The notes beneath the pieces were generated by a model. It was given only the letters and a program-made list of their open reading frames with translations. It had not been told where the DNA came from and made no database searches. From the NCBI GenBank assembly GCA_005656395.1, contig SRSI01000004.1:1612001-1676000 (forward strand): DNA of 64,000 nucleotides, written 5' to 3'. Position numbers and translations under genes: made by a program. The stretch comes from Strongyloides papillosus (taxonomy: Eukaryota > Nematoda > Chromadorea > Rhabditida > Strongyloididae). Below, piece after piece: positions 23,501 to 38,555 of this stretch; position 1 is the first letter of the stretch; each line of letters starts with the position of its first letter.

Positions 23501-26500
23501 GGACCTTTTTGTGGTGATATGAATGTAATTTAAGAAAACAAGGAAGGTTATTGTTAAATAATTATGTACAATACATTGTATTAAAAGAAAAGACTTAAGT
23601 TAGGAGGTATCATATAATGAAATAGTACTTATTTTCCTATAAATACCATATTAAATAGATAAAGATTCTTCATTTAATTTCCATTTTATGTACAGTTTTT
23701 GTTTTTGTTTTGATAGGTTAAATATATTTAATATTAGTAAAAGAAAGATAATAAAAATGAATTACATGACAACACTAATTTAAAGAATAATTTATTTAAA
23801 AGTTAAAATAAACTTGAGAGACTATTTAAAAGGAAGTGATAAGCTAAAATATATATAAAGATAAGAGGATACTCATCGGTGTTTTTATGAAGAAATGATA
23901 CATTAAAATTGTAACAGTTTGGATACTCATTTAAGGAAAATTAAAGACTCATGTCACTTTTATATTGACAGTAATAGTTATCCACTATTATAACTATTGT
24001 GATGGTATCATTGAATTTATTTATTGTAAATTATTATTACAACTACTAGAAAATGCCAAATATTGAAATAGGAGATGCTAAATTCATGTAAATGAGATTT
24101 ACGTTAAAGTTTAATATTTAAATGTCTTTGATATATGCGCATAATAAGGATTGATAGTTAACATAATAAATGGGAGTAACATAGGAAATGATGAGGTAAT
24201 ATATATATATTTTATAGATATTATTGTCGTTCTCAAGATCAGTTTATCCTTTATTACAGTTTTAAATAAATCACATCCTGTAAGTCTCACATAATAAATT
24301 ATGTTAATTTATAATCAAATCAACAAGATAAAAAGATATGCTTTGAGTAAAATTTTGAATAAAGAAAAATTAATTTAGTAAACCAATAGAAATATTAGAA
24401 AAATTATAATAAAAGGTCGGCCTGATTCTGTTTGATACATACATATGTAGTATATTTTTTTCATTATTGAATCAAGAAATTTTATAATATTTTAAGACAA
24501 TACATTATTATGAATCTTTTAAAAAGAGTTTATATTTGCATATAAATAATTAAAATAAAAATTTTCTTTAACAAGTACAGGATACAAAGAAATTTATAAA
24601 AAGTATGAGAAGTTTTATTAAATTTCAAGTTTAAGCATAAGAAATGAGTTTTAAATAAGAATGTGGTAAACTTTTTAAACTACTATGGTAACCTTATCTT
24701 CACATAATCAGTTAAAATAAAAGCACTGGTGTTTTATATCAGAAAGTATAATTGAATAATTTAGATTATATTTGGAATTGAAAAGTATAATGGCAATAAT
24801 CATAAATGAGTTAAATATTATAATTTCAATAGTTAAAGATATTTTCTGAAAGCAGCTGAAATATGAATTGTGGAAAAATGGAGAGGGGAAAATTATATAT
24901 TTAATAGATGAACATATCATAAATATTATTTTTCATGTATTATATTTACTTGTTTTGTACCTTTTTCAAATCTTATATAATTAACTGTATAAATAAGAAG
25001 GGTTTGCCTTAAAGGACACCCAAGAAAAAAAGATGTATGAAGTGTAATATATCATGTTGCAATATATAGACATAAAAATAATTTTAAAATTCCAATGAAG
25101 ATAGAAGTGATATTATAAAATGATTTAATAAACATTAAAATAACATAAAAAAATTTTTACTATATAATAACGCGCAATAATTGTTAGACATTTCTTTTTA
25201 CAATAAAATATATATATATTTAAATATCCATTTATAATTTTTAAACCCCTAGCTAATTAATTTTCATCAAATAAAAGGAGTATGTTTATTACTTAATATG
25301 TATAATTTAAAAGTACATAGTAAGGCAAAAGTAATGTATAACTATTTTAAGAGAAGAATTAATTTACCTTTTTATTGTTTTGATATAATCTTACAACTAT
25401 GTAACAAATTAGTCAAGTTTTCCAAACCATAAACCACTACACAAGTGTTTAATTAAAGAGAAAAAATATATACATATATATCTTTGTATATTATGCATAT
25501 ATTAAAGAACATATATTATTGAAGGTAACTTAACTGATAAAGATGTTGCTTTATGGTAGATAAAAGGATGATCATTTAATAATAAATATAACAACAAAAA
25601 TTAAATATATAACAATGGTATTTTGAATAATGTAAAATAATTTTATGTTAACAATAAAAAAGACCATTCATTGTTCATTAAATACAAATTACTTATAATT
25701 AAAAATTGTTATAATATTTGATTAAAATGATAATTATTAAAAAAATCTTTTGTATCATTTATTTATTTATGACTTATTCTGTTATTTTAATTATAAGAAA
25801 ATGTAACATTGCTAATTTTCAATTAACAACAAGAGTATATATTATAAATTTTTAATAGACGTTTTGTTGTTAAGTAACAAATTTAATATTTTTTGATTAG
25901 ATAAAATTCTTAAAATCAGGTTTAAGTAAAAGACAAATCTTTTTGAAAAAGGATTTGTATTTAACAGCTATGTAAATGTATGCATATATGGAATGATGAA
26001 ATAAGTACAATGATGAGAATATTATCAGATATATTCAAAGATAGTTATGGATAATTATATATTATACACATATGAAAAGCAGTAAAATTGACATTTAAAA
26101 AGTTGTAAAATTAATTAGTATGGATGAAATTTAAAAGATTTTTATAGTTGAAAACTTTAATACTATTTATTTTATCTCTAATATCTTGTAAAAGTAATTT
26201 TAGTGCAACTCCTTTTAAATAAAATAATATATTGAAAATATTTAAAACATATTAATTTATATGATGAAGAATACTTTATAAGTGATAATTGATATACTAA
26301 GCAAAAGAAAACCTAGACAAAAGATAGTTATTATTAGGCATAAAACGAGGGCGTTACGCAAATACAAACAATATATTCTATACAACATAAGATAATAATT
26401 TTTTATGTTTAAAATTGCATCCTCTTTAAAAGTACATCGGATAAAATATATAATACTTTTTTATCATTATACAAAAAAACATTAAAAAAAGATAGTATTT

Positions 26501-29238
26501 TTTGATCCAACACCTAGAGTGCAAGAAATTTAGTTAATTAAAGGATGTTGATAAAATACAATACATAAATAAGTAAAAATACATGTATACAATTTTTTAT
26601 ATAAATTGTTTTAATACTTTTCATTACTTTATAATATCTAGTTTGAATAAAATATTTTCTTTGTTCCTTATTATACAATATAGAGGAGCATATTAGTATG
26701 TATTAACATAACAGAGATAATAATTAGCTAAATCAAAATGAAATTAAATAAGATTCAACCACAATTAATTGCGCAGCACCTTAATAAAATATATACTTAT
26801 TGATATCTATTTAGCATTTTATAATAATTCGATTTAAATATAAAATTAATAGTTATATGTATTATATATGAAAATAAAAGTTAAATACATGTGTCATGAT
26901 AAATAAAAAAAAATTAAAAATTTTGGAGCTAAATTATTGAAAATTTGTCACTTTCATATAATAATAATTTGGAAATTTCAATAAGTATGGGATGAAAAAA
27001 TTTCATAACGTTAAATTATTACAATTGATACAAATTTTTGTATTGCTGTAAAATGGCCATTAATTAATATTTATATGTAATTAACGATGCATTTTACTTT
27101 TTTTAGTTCCCTGTTTTGAAAAAAAAGAATAATAATGTATTGTTTAGAAAAGAATTTATTTATAAAACTATTTCTTACACCTAGTAATAATATTTTTAAA
27201 TTTTAGGTAAGCAAATGATATATATGAAGATATATGATTTTATTTTTGTATTATATGATGAGACATAAAGAATATCATATTAATAATATCATGATAAATA
27301 ATTATTACACAAATTTTTGATTGTTTATAGGAGTATAATTAAGAAAAATTAATTATCTTTTCCCGTTCTTTCGATAGAGGTGATTATATTTGTATGAAAC
27401 ATATACATAATATCTAAAGCAGATCCGGTAAAGTGATAAAAGAATCAAGTAGAAAATATAATATAATTTAAATTAAAAATGAAAGTAACAATTAAGAAAT
27501 TTGTAAAATATCAACATTTACATACTCATTTATAAAAGAAAGTTGAATTATTCAAGTTGTGTATATGAAAATGACACATGAAGGACAATGGCATTGATAT
27601 ATCGTTAAATATAAAATATACTTGCTGCTAATAATTGTTTCGTCATCTTTTTCAGGTTGGTGGATTAACGGTAAAAAGACTAATTTAATGAATACCGTTT
27701 TAAATATTTAATTTTTAAGAAACCACCTTGACAAAGTGGTTTGACAACAAAACATGCAAAAATCTTTTTGTTGAGAACAAAAAGTATTTTAGCTTAGTTA
27801 AAACAAATAAGCCTTTTATAGTTTTATCATATATGTAGATATATTAGAATGTTGGAAAGCTGTTTCAAAATAATTAATAAAATTAAAGATATAAATAGAA
27901 AAAATGGTTATGATAGTCTCATAAAATGTATTTTGATCATCTAATAATGTAAGAATACTATTTGTTATATAAAATACTAATTAAGAATTTTAATGTACTA
28001 TAAAAAGTGAATTATTTTTATTGCATTTAAATAATTCACCAACAAATGGTATACTCAAAGTCATATAGGTAAAATCTTTGTTATAATAATTACTAATATC
28101 AATTTTATTATTTAAATATCCGATTCCAACATAATGCTATTCAATACCTACACTCTTTTTCAATGGCACTATTGCTTATTATGAATAAGTAATGTTAAAA
28201 GTAGATAATTTCATGTAACGACAGTATCCATTTCATATCTCTTTTAAAAAAGCGTTCAAATTATCATTTTAAATTTATAACATCAACTAATTAATCTAAA
28301 CTTTTATCAATAATTGTAAAACTGCACTTATAAATATTAGTATTTTAAGAGAAAAGAGGAAATAACTTAAATAATATTTATGAAAATGTAGAGTGAAAAT
28401 GTAACAAATGAAACCATATAATATTGTCTTGAAGGTTATTAATATTTTAAAAAAAAGAATTTCAAAATGAAGCAAAAAAGTTAAGGAATATAATACTATA
28501 ATGAGGTTTTATTTATTATAGTTGATAATTTCTTATGTTCACCTATAAATTACTGTGATTATTAATGTTGTTAAATAAGAGAAATGGATAAAATATTTTA
28601 TACTAACAATATCCTTTTTTTATAGAAAAAATATAAAGTATTTAATCTTTCTTTAACTTTCAATTTCTACATATTCGCACTATAGAAAATTTTCACACAA
28701 AAAAATTTCTTTGTTTTCAATGGATAAAAGAAATTAATTTAAAAACTAACTCTTAAATACATACATAACAATAAGAACAATATATTATAATGGGTAGACA
28801 GTTGTTTTAGAAAAGTTTAAATAATTGATATAAGGACAATAAATACAATGTAAATTATATACCTTTCATCCAAATGACAAAGATTTGACGTAACTTTGAA
28901 ACATTGTTTTTGGCATAAGTTTTCATATAATGACAATTGCAGCAATACAATACCTCTGTTTATAATTTTTTTTACTATGTGTTTTTATATCACTGAATTT
29001 CAAAAATTTTTTTGACCACAATATTTTAAAAGAAAACATTTGAAATCTTTTAAAGTAATATTTTTAATCACTAAACTCATATATTTTCATCATCTTACCT
29101 TACACCAACTATTTAATCTTTATTTCTTCTTATCAAATTACTCTTTAATATATTTAAAAAGTGTTCTTATCAATTATAAGAATTATTTTTATATAATTAT
29201 CATTTGTAAATTAATCAGTCATTCACTTATTTAGAAAA
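20555..29238. other. Long intergenic region between SoxD and carboxypeptidase genes
   Basis: These 8.7 kb separate two divergently transcribed genes and contain no supported gene. Less AT-rich patches that may be regulatory occur at about 20915-20970 (contains GATCCGGTTTACC), 22195-22300, 24418-24440 and 27640-27680. A pair of hairpins lies at 27721-27784. Open frames seen here are short, hydrophobic and without splice signals. Confidence 0.5.
27721..27784. other. Two adjacent perfect hairpins
   Basis: AACCAC (27721-27726) pairs with GTGGTT (27736-27741) over a 9-base loop. CTTTTTGTT (27764-27772) pairs with AACAAAAAG (27776-27784) over a GAG loop. Both are perfect and 22 bases apart. No known RNA family was recognised. 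Confidence 0.4.
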
Positions 29239-30767
29239 ATGAAAATATTTATTAATAGTGGTAACATATTATTAAGGTTATTATTATTCATAATATCTTT
29301 GTCTTCTTCAGCACCTGACTCAGATTTAGTTACTAGCCTTCCTGGTATTAATTTTAAACCTACTTTTAAACATTATTCTGGGTTTTTAAAGGCTTCTGAT
29401 AAAAGATATTTTCATTACTGGTATACAGAGGCACAATCTAATCCTCAAACCGCACCATTTATATTATGGTTAACTGGTGGTCCTGGTTGTTCAAGTATTG
29501 GAGCTTTAATTGAAGAATTAGGACCGTTTCATGTTAGTAATTACGGAAGTACTGTTTATGAAAATCCGTATAGTTGGAATAAGATAGGGAATGTTTTATT
29601 TTTATCATCTCCAGCTGGAGTGGGTTACTCATTCTCAACAAATGGTAACATTACAACAGATGATGATGATGTTGCTAGAGATAATTATAATGCCCTTATC
29701 TATTTTTTAAAATATAAATTTCCTGAACTTCAAGGTAGAGATTTTTTTGTTACAGGAGAATCTTATGGTGGTGTTTATATTCCTACACTTTCATCATTAT
29801 TAGTTGATGATACCTCAGGACTTTTTAATTTTAAAGGCATGGCAATAGGAAATGGAATGTATAATTTTCCTAATAATTATAATACTATGGTTTCTCTTTT
29901 TTATTATCGTGGATTTATGAGGCAACAACTTTATGACAAAGTTGCAAATAAATGTTGTAATGGAAATCCATACAATTGTGATTATTTCTCACTTTTAAAG
30001 AAACCTGGTACTGAATGTAGAACATTGGTAAGTTATTTAAATTTATTATCTTGATAATATTTATTAATTGATAGATTTTATATCAATTAAATTCAGAGGA
30101 TGGCTTGAATACTTATAATAATTATTATCAATGCTATACAGATTCATCGACAGGTTTAAGAAAAAAATTTATAAAGCGTCAATTTTTAAGAATGATTGGT
30201 GTAAATGATAAAGAATATTCTTCAATATTTTCTTCAACAACATATCCTTTACCATTATGTGCTCAAAGTAATAATACAGAAATTTATATGAATAGGAAAG
30301 ATGTTAGGAGTGCTCTTAACATTCCATCAATACTCCCATATTGGACAGATTGTAGTGATGCTGTTGGTGAGGCTTATCAAATTACTCATTATGATATGAC
30401 ACCAGAATTTAATAAAATATTAAAAGCTAAAAAGAGAGTTTTAATATATAATGGTGATGTTGATTCAGCTTGTAATGTGATAATGAATGAGCAATTTATA
30501 AATAATCTTAATTTAACTGTAATTGGCAGTGATAAACTTGTTACATCTAATTGGTATTATGCCGATGATATTCCAAATATAGCAGGAAATTATATTAAAT
30601 ATCAAGAAGGTTTAGATTTTTTAACAGTTCATAGTTCTGGACATTTTGTACCAACTGACAAACCAAGAGAGGCATTACAGATGTTATATAATTTTATTTA
30701 TCAAAATGATTACTCGAAACCAGTACCATTTAGTACGTCAAAACAACCAACATTAGATTCATTGTAG
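29239..30767 (+). CDS. Secreted serine carboxypeptidase (peptidase family S10)
   Basis: Two exons, 29239-30027 and 30099-30767, encode 485 residues across a 71-bp intron. The acceptor must be the second AG of CAGAG: the first would put a stop in frame after three codons. Residues 1-25 are a signal peptide. The chain shows the S10 landmarks: WLTGGPGCSS (oxyanion region, about 77-86), nucleophile Ser175 in GESYGG, Asp385 in NGDVDSACN and His445 in SSGHFVPTDKP, so the catalytic triad is complete. Such enzymes remove C-terminal residues from peptides, in lysosomes or the gut lumen; cathepsin A and nematode gut carboxypeptidases are relatives. The length matches the family. The start follows TTATTTAG-AAAA, a good trans-splice acceptor, and AATAAA lies at 30821-30826. 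The substrate is unknown. Confidence 0.93.
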
Positions 30768-33700
30768 TTAAAAGTTTACTATGTTTTATATATTTATTAA
30801 AAATAATTATATAGTATAAAAATAAAGTATTTTAAAATATAAAATTGTTTTAAGATGGCCTTAGCAAATGTATAGTAAATTATAATGAACTCAGTTAAAG
30901 TATTGCTTTAAAGTATATAAAAGTACATTTATGAAAGGAATGTTTTTGATCAAAATTCATGTGAAAGAAGTATTTCTATTGCTTTTAATAATAAGTCCTG
31001 TGACAAATTATTATTACTTCAAGATATTACAGAAATATTGGAAGATTTTTAATTAATTTATTAGTTTTTAGTTATGTTTCATCCTTAGTGTTTAGGTTTC
31101 TATTAACCTATGGGAAATTGTCATTTAAATTAACAAAGAAAAATATCTGCAATTATAATTTTATAATAGTTTTCTTAACAAAATTATAGGTTAAGCTTTA
31201 TTAATATTATATTTTTAAATAAGTACTATCTAATTTATAAAATCTATCTTATAATAAATGAAAATGACTTTTGTGCTTAATGTACATACTTAATTAATGT
31301 TTCTAAATTGTTACATTGTTTAGAAAGGTAATATTTAAATCAAATAAAATGTTGCTTTAAAAATGTGAAAATTAGAAGAATTTTGAAATGTAAACAAATT
31401 TTTTTTAAATAATACAATAAAAGCATTAGAAGTTTATGTGTCTATAAATTATATTTATTATAATTGTTGTTAGAAAAGCTGTCTTAAATAAAATTAACTA
31501 ATAAAAGTTTTTTTCTCCAGAATAAATACAATTTTGGTAAATAATAAATTAAATAACGAAAATTATCAATTTTATTAATTATGATGGTAAACTTTTAAAA
31601 TTAAAGAAATATTTAATGATACTATAAAACATAATTATAATAATAAGTAATTTACCTTACAAGAAATAAAGAAAAAACTCCGAGAAAATGAAAAGAACTA
31701 TTTTAATTTACAAGCTTAACATTTCATAAATTATGTAAAATATTAACCTATTTGTTCAGATTATAAATAAAATATTTATTGGACAATCTAATTATAATTA
31801 TATTATTAGTAATTCGAAAAGCTGGATTAAAATAATTAAATTAATTTCATTAATTCTTTAAAAGAACAACAAGATTACTGTAATAATTTAAATATGTATT
31901 ATTCTACAAAAATAATTATTCGGAAGTAAATTTGTACCTAGAAATTAAGATAATAGTAAATGATTGGAATAAATATAATTTTTATTTATACCTTGTAAAA
32001 GCAATAAAAAATGAGGCATCTATATGTAATTGCATTAAAGTCTAAAAACATTATTAAAAGTTTCCTATATAGAACAATAACACATGCCGTAGGGTATATA
32101 TTTAAAAAGACAATGAAATATTAAGGATGAAATGTAAAGTGTATCATAATTGGATAATAAAATTTTTATCATCTCAAACATTTAGTGAAGATAAATATTA
32201 ATTAAAGTATATTATTAAAATGATTTACATGGAATCAGTAATTTTGTTTAATTTTTTATTAAAATAGAAAATTTTATAAGTTTAGAAAACTACCTACTAA
32301 GACTACTCTTATAAATTATAAACGAATTCTTTTTTACCATAAAATATAATATTAATACTGATAAAACTACCGGTAGGATATATAATTCTTGATATTAACA
32401 TCCTTCCTATATTAAGTTTAATGGTAGGAAGATAATATTAAGCGTTGTTTAAATCACGTATTACTAAAAAATGCTTATTTTTATTATATTAAGTTATTTT
32501 AGTAAAATTTATAATAAAAGGCATTGATTATAAGTATACAATGATTATTAAAGAAATGTTTTTGAACTGTTAGACTATCGTTATATTCAAAAGTTTAAAA
32601 AAATTGATTTTTTACAATTATTAAGTTAATTTTGGAAAACAAAAATTAATTCGTTATATTAAAGATTTCTTTCAAAACTTCTTCCTCAAATAATATAAAA
32701 TTCAATATAATATCAAAGAACACTAAATATGTACTTATAATAAAAAGAGTTTTAAAAATTAAATAAAATAAATTTTTTTTATTTTTAACAAATAAAAATT
32801 GCCAAGACAGAAAATAAATGACAGTCATTAATTTTATTAGCCTCAAGAATTCTACAATGCTCATTTATTGACAACAATATAAGTAAATCATTAAATATTT
32901 ATTCAGCTATTTATTAAATAAATGATTTGAGCAATATAAGATATAGAAAATTAAGATACTATTAAGGGGTATTTTTTTAAAGATTATTACAATTTCTATC
33001 AGTTGATATGAATTACTGATTTTGAAAATTTTTCTTTCAATTTACATCTTACTATGTTTTTTTTGTTAGAATACTATTAAAAAATTTTTAAAAAACAAAA
33101 ATCATTTTTTATCAAGTAATATTCTTATATCAAACTTAATAACAATTTTTCATTTTACTTTATGTCATAAGAAAACGTTCCAACAATCTGCATGGCATAC
33201 CTATGTATAAATTATTTTTTATCCTTAGAAGCAATTCAAACTTAGTAGATAATAAGTTATCAACATCTATATTACTTAGGAAAATTAATTTTTTAGAAAT
33301 TAACACATTTTAAAAAAGAAACATGAACACAAAATAATATTTAACATTATTTAGTTTTATAATTTAATTTTATCATTACAATCTGTAGGTGAAGAATCAA
33401 TCGTTTGTCACAATTTTCTTATTTTTTAATCAGAAAATAAAATTCAATATGTTTTTAAGATTAATTACCAATCCTAAATTTTTTAATTCAAAATATTGAT
33501 ATTATTATACTATTAAATAATGTTTTTTGTCATCATTTAAAAAAGAAAAATAAAGAAGTTATTCACTTAAAGTATATTAGTGATATATAAGCATTTATAA
33601 ATACATAAAAATTATAATCAAGCTTTAAATAGAAATTGTTTGTTGTATTTTAAGATATACACGAATTAAGACTAAATGTCAATTGGAATAGTTTTTGATC

Positions 33701-36700
33701 TAAATTGTTATATTATTTTCCTGGTAACTGATTGAATTTTTTGATTGATGTAAAAAAATTATAGTTTTTCTGATTTTAAAATATAATTTCTTATTACAAT
33801 GAATCAACATACTAATAAGTATGTATTGTATAAAATTATGTTGTTAAAATAAATATTTTTTAAACCATACCACCCATAAAATTTAATTACTAATTTCCGC
33901 TTTAATTATAAACGACATTATAAAGTAATTGAGGTTAAAAAACATTAATTATTTTAAATAAAAAAAATATTGCATAAAAATTATTTTTGATTAGAAAAAT
34001 TCCATGTAGACTGTAGTTAAAATGGGTGAATAATTAGGTGATCAATTTAATTATTTATTAAGTTTTACCCTAAAAGCTCAAAAATATAATTTTATTTCTT
34101 AAAAGTATTTTTGAAATATAACAAAAGATCATTATTTTTATGTCTTTTACAAGTTATTTGACTTGTTATGAAAAAATATTTTGATATAAGTTTTAATGAC
34201 TTGTAAAATTTTAAAAACAATTCGGATTACGATTTAGAAACAAACACCTTGTGATTTGTAATATATAAATAGATATTAGTAGTATAATAATAAATTAATT
34301 ACTAAATTAACATAATTTACTAATAATTTAGTTTGTCAAAAAAATAACATAATAATTTAAAAAATTATTAGAAACCTATAATATAACCTTGTTGTAATTT
34401 TAAAGATAATGAAGTATAAATTGTAAACCATAAATTTACTTTTTATGATATGATATTTAAGTGATTTTCATCAAATTAGTTTGTTTGAAGATTTTTGAAA
34501 TATAAACTTTACTTTAAATAGTATGTTATTAAAATGCAAAATTTAAATTGTTTTAACATAAAGAGACAGTAAATATTTAAAACATAAAGTTATATAAACA
34601 GAATAATGTGTAAAAAAATACTCTTATTAATTATTGTGTAATGATAGTACAAATTCAGTAGTAATTTTAATTGTATCTAATCCATAAAATTTAATAATAA
34701 TGCATTAAAAGAATTTAATACAATAAAACATATACTTTTTATAATATGTTTTACGATGTGTTTTAATATTTTGTAATATCGAAGCAATTTTATATTTAAC
34801 ATTTCTTATGATGTTACAGTCATCTGAAACATTGACTTGTTCTCTATAGTATATCTCAAGAAGATACTTACACGTTAGATTTAATAAAAGATGTTAATAT
34901 TCCTAAAAAAATTTTTAAACATTATTAAGATTGAAAATTTGAATAACCATCAAAACAAAAACAGTAGATATTTAACTTTTTTTATAGAATTTTTACTTTT
35001 CGTATATATTAAACTGTACAATAAGAATATTTTTAAATTTGTAATTTAAAAATGCATGTTTACTTTAAATGTTATATGAATTTTCAATACCATATCATCT
35101 TTTTGAAAAGATTGATACGACTTCTATACTTTCAATATACTCAAAATTATTCAATGAATTAATAACAATAGAATTTAAAGAAAATGACTGATCTAGAGTT
35201 CGTCTTTTTTATTTATGACCTTCCTAGTTTAATTGCTATTTTTTCACAAATGGAGTTTTATCTATGAAAATTAATTTATTGAGAATGTTATGTAAAACAC
35301 TTTTATTAGTCCTTTATTGAGAAGTTTGAAAATCATAAAGTTTTTTCTTCTTATTTATTACGAACAAAAAGGTGTAATGTTTAATAACTTTATTTCAATT
35401 TGACACCAATGTATGATCTTAAAATATATTACAGAAAAAATTTGATCAATAAACGATTATAATAACATAAGAAAATAAATATAAAAAAGTCAGATTAACT
35501 CAAAATGCTAAATTATATTCAAAAAAAACTGTATAAAGATTTAAGTTAATAAAATTGAGTTTATTAAGATGTAAAAAAGAGTTGGATTTTAATAATTATG
35601 AGTACTATTTTTAGAATAAACGGGGTTACTGTTTTAAAATTTTGCAAAAATGTTTATTTTTTAAAATGTATAATCATTGAAAAATCAAAAGTAATGATGA
35701 CGTAATAGTTATCTTTTATTCATGCTAGCATATACAATATGAATGAGGAAAAAGTTTTAATGAAAAGCGTCAAATGTTGATAAAAGTATTATCATAAATA
35801 TTTTAAAATTTTTAAGGAACATTAAACACAAAAGTTGTAATCCTATTTTTTTATTACTTAAATTAAATCTCTCTATTGTTTTTGAGGAGTATTTATTAAA
35901 AAACGAAATTTTTGAGATTAAAGTGTAAGTTTAAGTAAATAAGCAGATTTCTAATATTCATTTTAAAATTTTTTTTTATTTAAATTTTAACGACAATTAA
36001 TAAATTAGAATATAAATCTAATATAATAAAGCGACATATATTTTTCAACTAATTTATTATCACTGATTTCGAAATATTTTTTTGACATTTTATTTGGTTT
36101 CTAATAATAATATTTAACATTTATAAATATCGCTAAAGGAAATAAAAAGTTGTTATGTACACATAACTACATTAGCTAATAAACAAATTTATTCTAAACA
36201 TGCTTCGTAAGTACATGGTTCATATGACAACTTGTTGTAATTTAATTTTTTCTGACTTTATTAATTTTAATTCAAATTTTTATTTCCTTAAATAGTCAGG
36301 AAATGTGGAATTTATCTTTAATACCATTATTACAGAATAACTTGTCCCTTTTAATTAAAAATCGCTTTTAAAAAGTTGTCACAATTTAAAAAAAAAACTA
36401 CTTATTAATTCATTTTCTGTTTAATAAAGGGTATAATACTATTGCGCTTCCCAATTTTTTAAAAGTGCTTCTTGAAACTTCTTTTTACAGAAATCTGTTT
36501 TTTTTTAAATGCGTCACAAATTTATTATACAAAAAGCTTTTGTATCTATTTTTATCAATGTAAATAACAATTTTGATGTATACTATAGTAGTAAACGTTT
36601 ATTTAGGTAAAATGGTGAGATGTAAATAGTAAATTCATAATTACACAATATATTCAATTTCAATTAGTTTGGTTGCAATTCACCCACAGATTACAATAAT

Positions 36701-36859
36701 TAAGATGTATCTCCATATACTTTGAAAACTACTTAATTAACAAGTTTATTAAAGAAAAAATTAATTTCAACATCTTAAAATATAAATCAACAGCTACTGA
36801 TTTTTTAAAGAATAAAAAACGTAATAAATGGTTAAATTTAGATTTATCGCAAACTGCAC
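30768..36859. other. Gene-free region downstream of the carboxypeptidase
   Basis: About 6 kb of very AT-rich sequence in which no exon-like block, splice-linked frame or RNA gene was recognised. A small inverted repeat (CTTCCTA ... TAGGAAG) occurs at about 32402-32430, next to a TACCGGTA palindrome. Confidence 0.5.
30821..30826 (+). terminator. Polyadenylation signal of the carboxypeptidase gene
   Basis: AATAAA lies 54 bases after the stop codon of the carboxypeptidase, in A/T-rich sequence. The spacing is normal for a nematode 3'UTR. Confidence 0.55.
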
Positions 36860-37175
36860 AGTAATTCAGAACAAGTATTATGTTCCTCAAACGAGGTTTA
36901 GTCACAAAAGGATCAAAAAAGGAAATTGTGGCAATGACCTTGTTATCCAAATGAGAATGAGTCATATTTGAAGACATTAAATTCAATAGATTGTTTAGGT
37001 CTCATTTTCTTTCTATCTCCTCTAATACATCCAAATAAAAATAAAAATCCCTCTCATAATCGTTTTCTCCAAGTTTTGGAGTGATTCAATAGGATGTAGG
37101 TATGATACAAAATCATAAAAAGCTGCCTCCACTTTTAAAGTTTGTGAGTCTATATTGTCGCAAAACCATTGCAAT
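36860..37175 (-). pseudogene. Decayed coding relic, perhaps a transposase
   Basis: Two minus-strand segments read like protein but are in different frames and contain stops. The first (about 37172-37035) gives WFCDNIDSQTLKVEAAFYDF followed by HPIESLQNLEKTIMRG. The second (about 37060-36860) gives YLDVLEEIERK, a stop, then DLNNLLNLMSSN, HLDNKVIATISFFDPF and KPRLRNI. The KVIAT..F.DP pattern is reminiscent of hAT-type transposase C-terminal regions, but this is weak. It is best taken as an inactivated gene or transposon with at least one frameshift. Confidence 0.3.
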
Positions 37176-38555
37176 TAAAGTTTTCCATCTTTTTGACCAT
37201 CTTCAAATATTATTTACAAGATCCTTATAATTTTAGTATGCACTTTATTTGTAATATTTTATCAAAACTGCAAATTTAAGAAATACTATAAGTTGCAAGA
37301 ATTTAATGAAATCATTTGCTTTAAAAAAATTTAACATTTAATAACAAAGGATAATGAATAGTAGAAAATCATCAATCGAACTTTCATTCATTATATATTT
37401 CCTTTTAGCATTTTGTAGTTTTTCTTAACTCAGACTAACTAGTTTCGATATGTTTTACTAATTGCTATATTTTCAAATTACATGAATGTTTTTATTGTTT
37501 TTTATTTTAATTAAGCTTTAAGTAATTTTTGAATATATTTTTTGCATTTTCCTATGATTATTTGTAATATTAGCTAGTCATTTTTTATAATTTGTACAAC
37601 CATTTCTACTTTTTTTAAAATTAACAATGAGAAAAAATTATAATTTGAACAATTTCATCTTATCAAAAGATAATATCTATAAAATTTACGTTTTGACAAC
37701 TTTTTAATTTAATATAAATATATTTTTTATAAAAAAATATTCTCAGAAAATTAAAGGTTATTTACAATGATTTTTTTTAAAATTTATTAATGCTATTCAA
37801 AAATCTTTCTTTATCATTTTTATTTCCAGGAATAAAGAAGATTTTAATTTATCATGTTCTTTTAAAAATTAAATGTAATATACAATCTTAAACATCTTCA
37901 ATATAGATATTTTTTATTTTGAACTCCGTCCTTTGTTAGAGATAATTTTTTATATCTTTTATTTATGTTGATTTTTCTTCTGTATATGTAATAAAATATT
38001 GTAGTAATTTTAAAAATAGAAAAATTTAAAATGAAACTTTTTGGCGTTACTATGCTTTAGATATAAATTTTTTTTTCTATTTTATAATTTTTGGAACTTA
38101 TTAGTTCAATAATTATAAATCTTTTTAATCAAGTTTAAATTTAAAGTTTTTCTAATTGAAGGATAGATAACTTAATAAGAAGTTATGATTTTGATAAATT
38201 CTTATTTACTTCCATGATTGTTTTCTTAGTTAAATTTTTATTGTAAGAATTTTTTATTTAAAAAGCTTATTATAAGAACAAAATTTTTTTTAACTAGCAT
38301 GTACAATTGTAATGTAACATTCATAATTTTATTTTAAAATTCTAATCATTTTGAAAACCCCTTTTTATTTATTTTTTCAGACAAAAATCTAAATATATAT
38401 TAATGTAAATAAAGTACCAAAAATAATAGATAATATTTTGTTAATATTTTTTTATTATAATCCAATTACCAAAATCAAAGTATCTAATTGTAAAAGGAAA
38501 AGTTTCATCAGTATGTGTGAAAATTTTGGCCCCAGAATTTAAGAGTTATCTATAT
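37176..38555. other. AT-rich intergenic stretch
   Basis: No gene, repeat or structured element was recognised in this 1.4-kb stretch of T-rich sequence. Confidence 0.5.

Noticed and set aside
29040..29234. 64-codon frame directly before the carboxypeptidase
   Set aside because: Very A/T-driven composition, ends at the likely trans-splice acceptor, and has no similarity to a known peptide.
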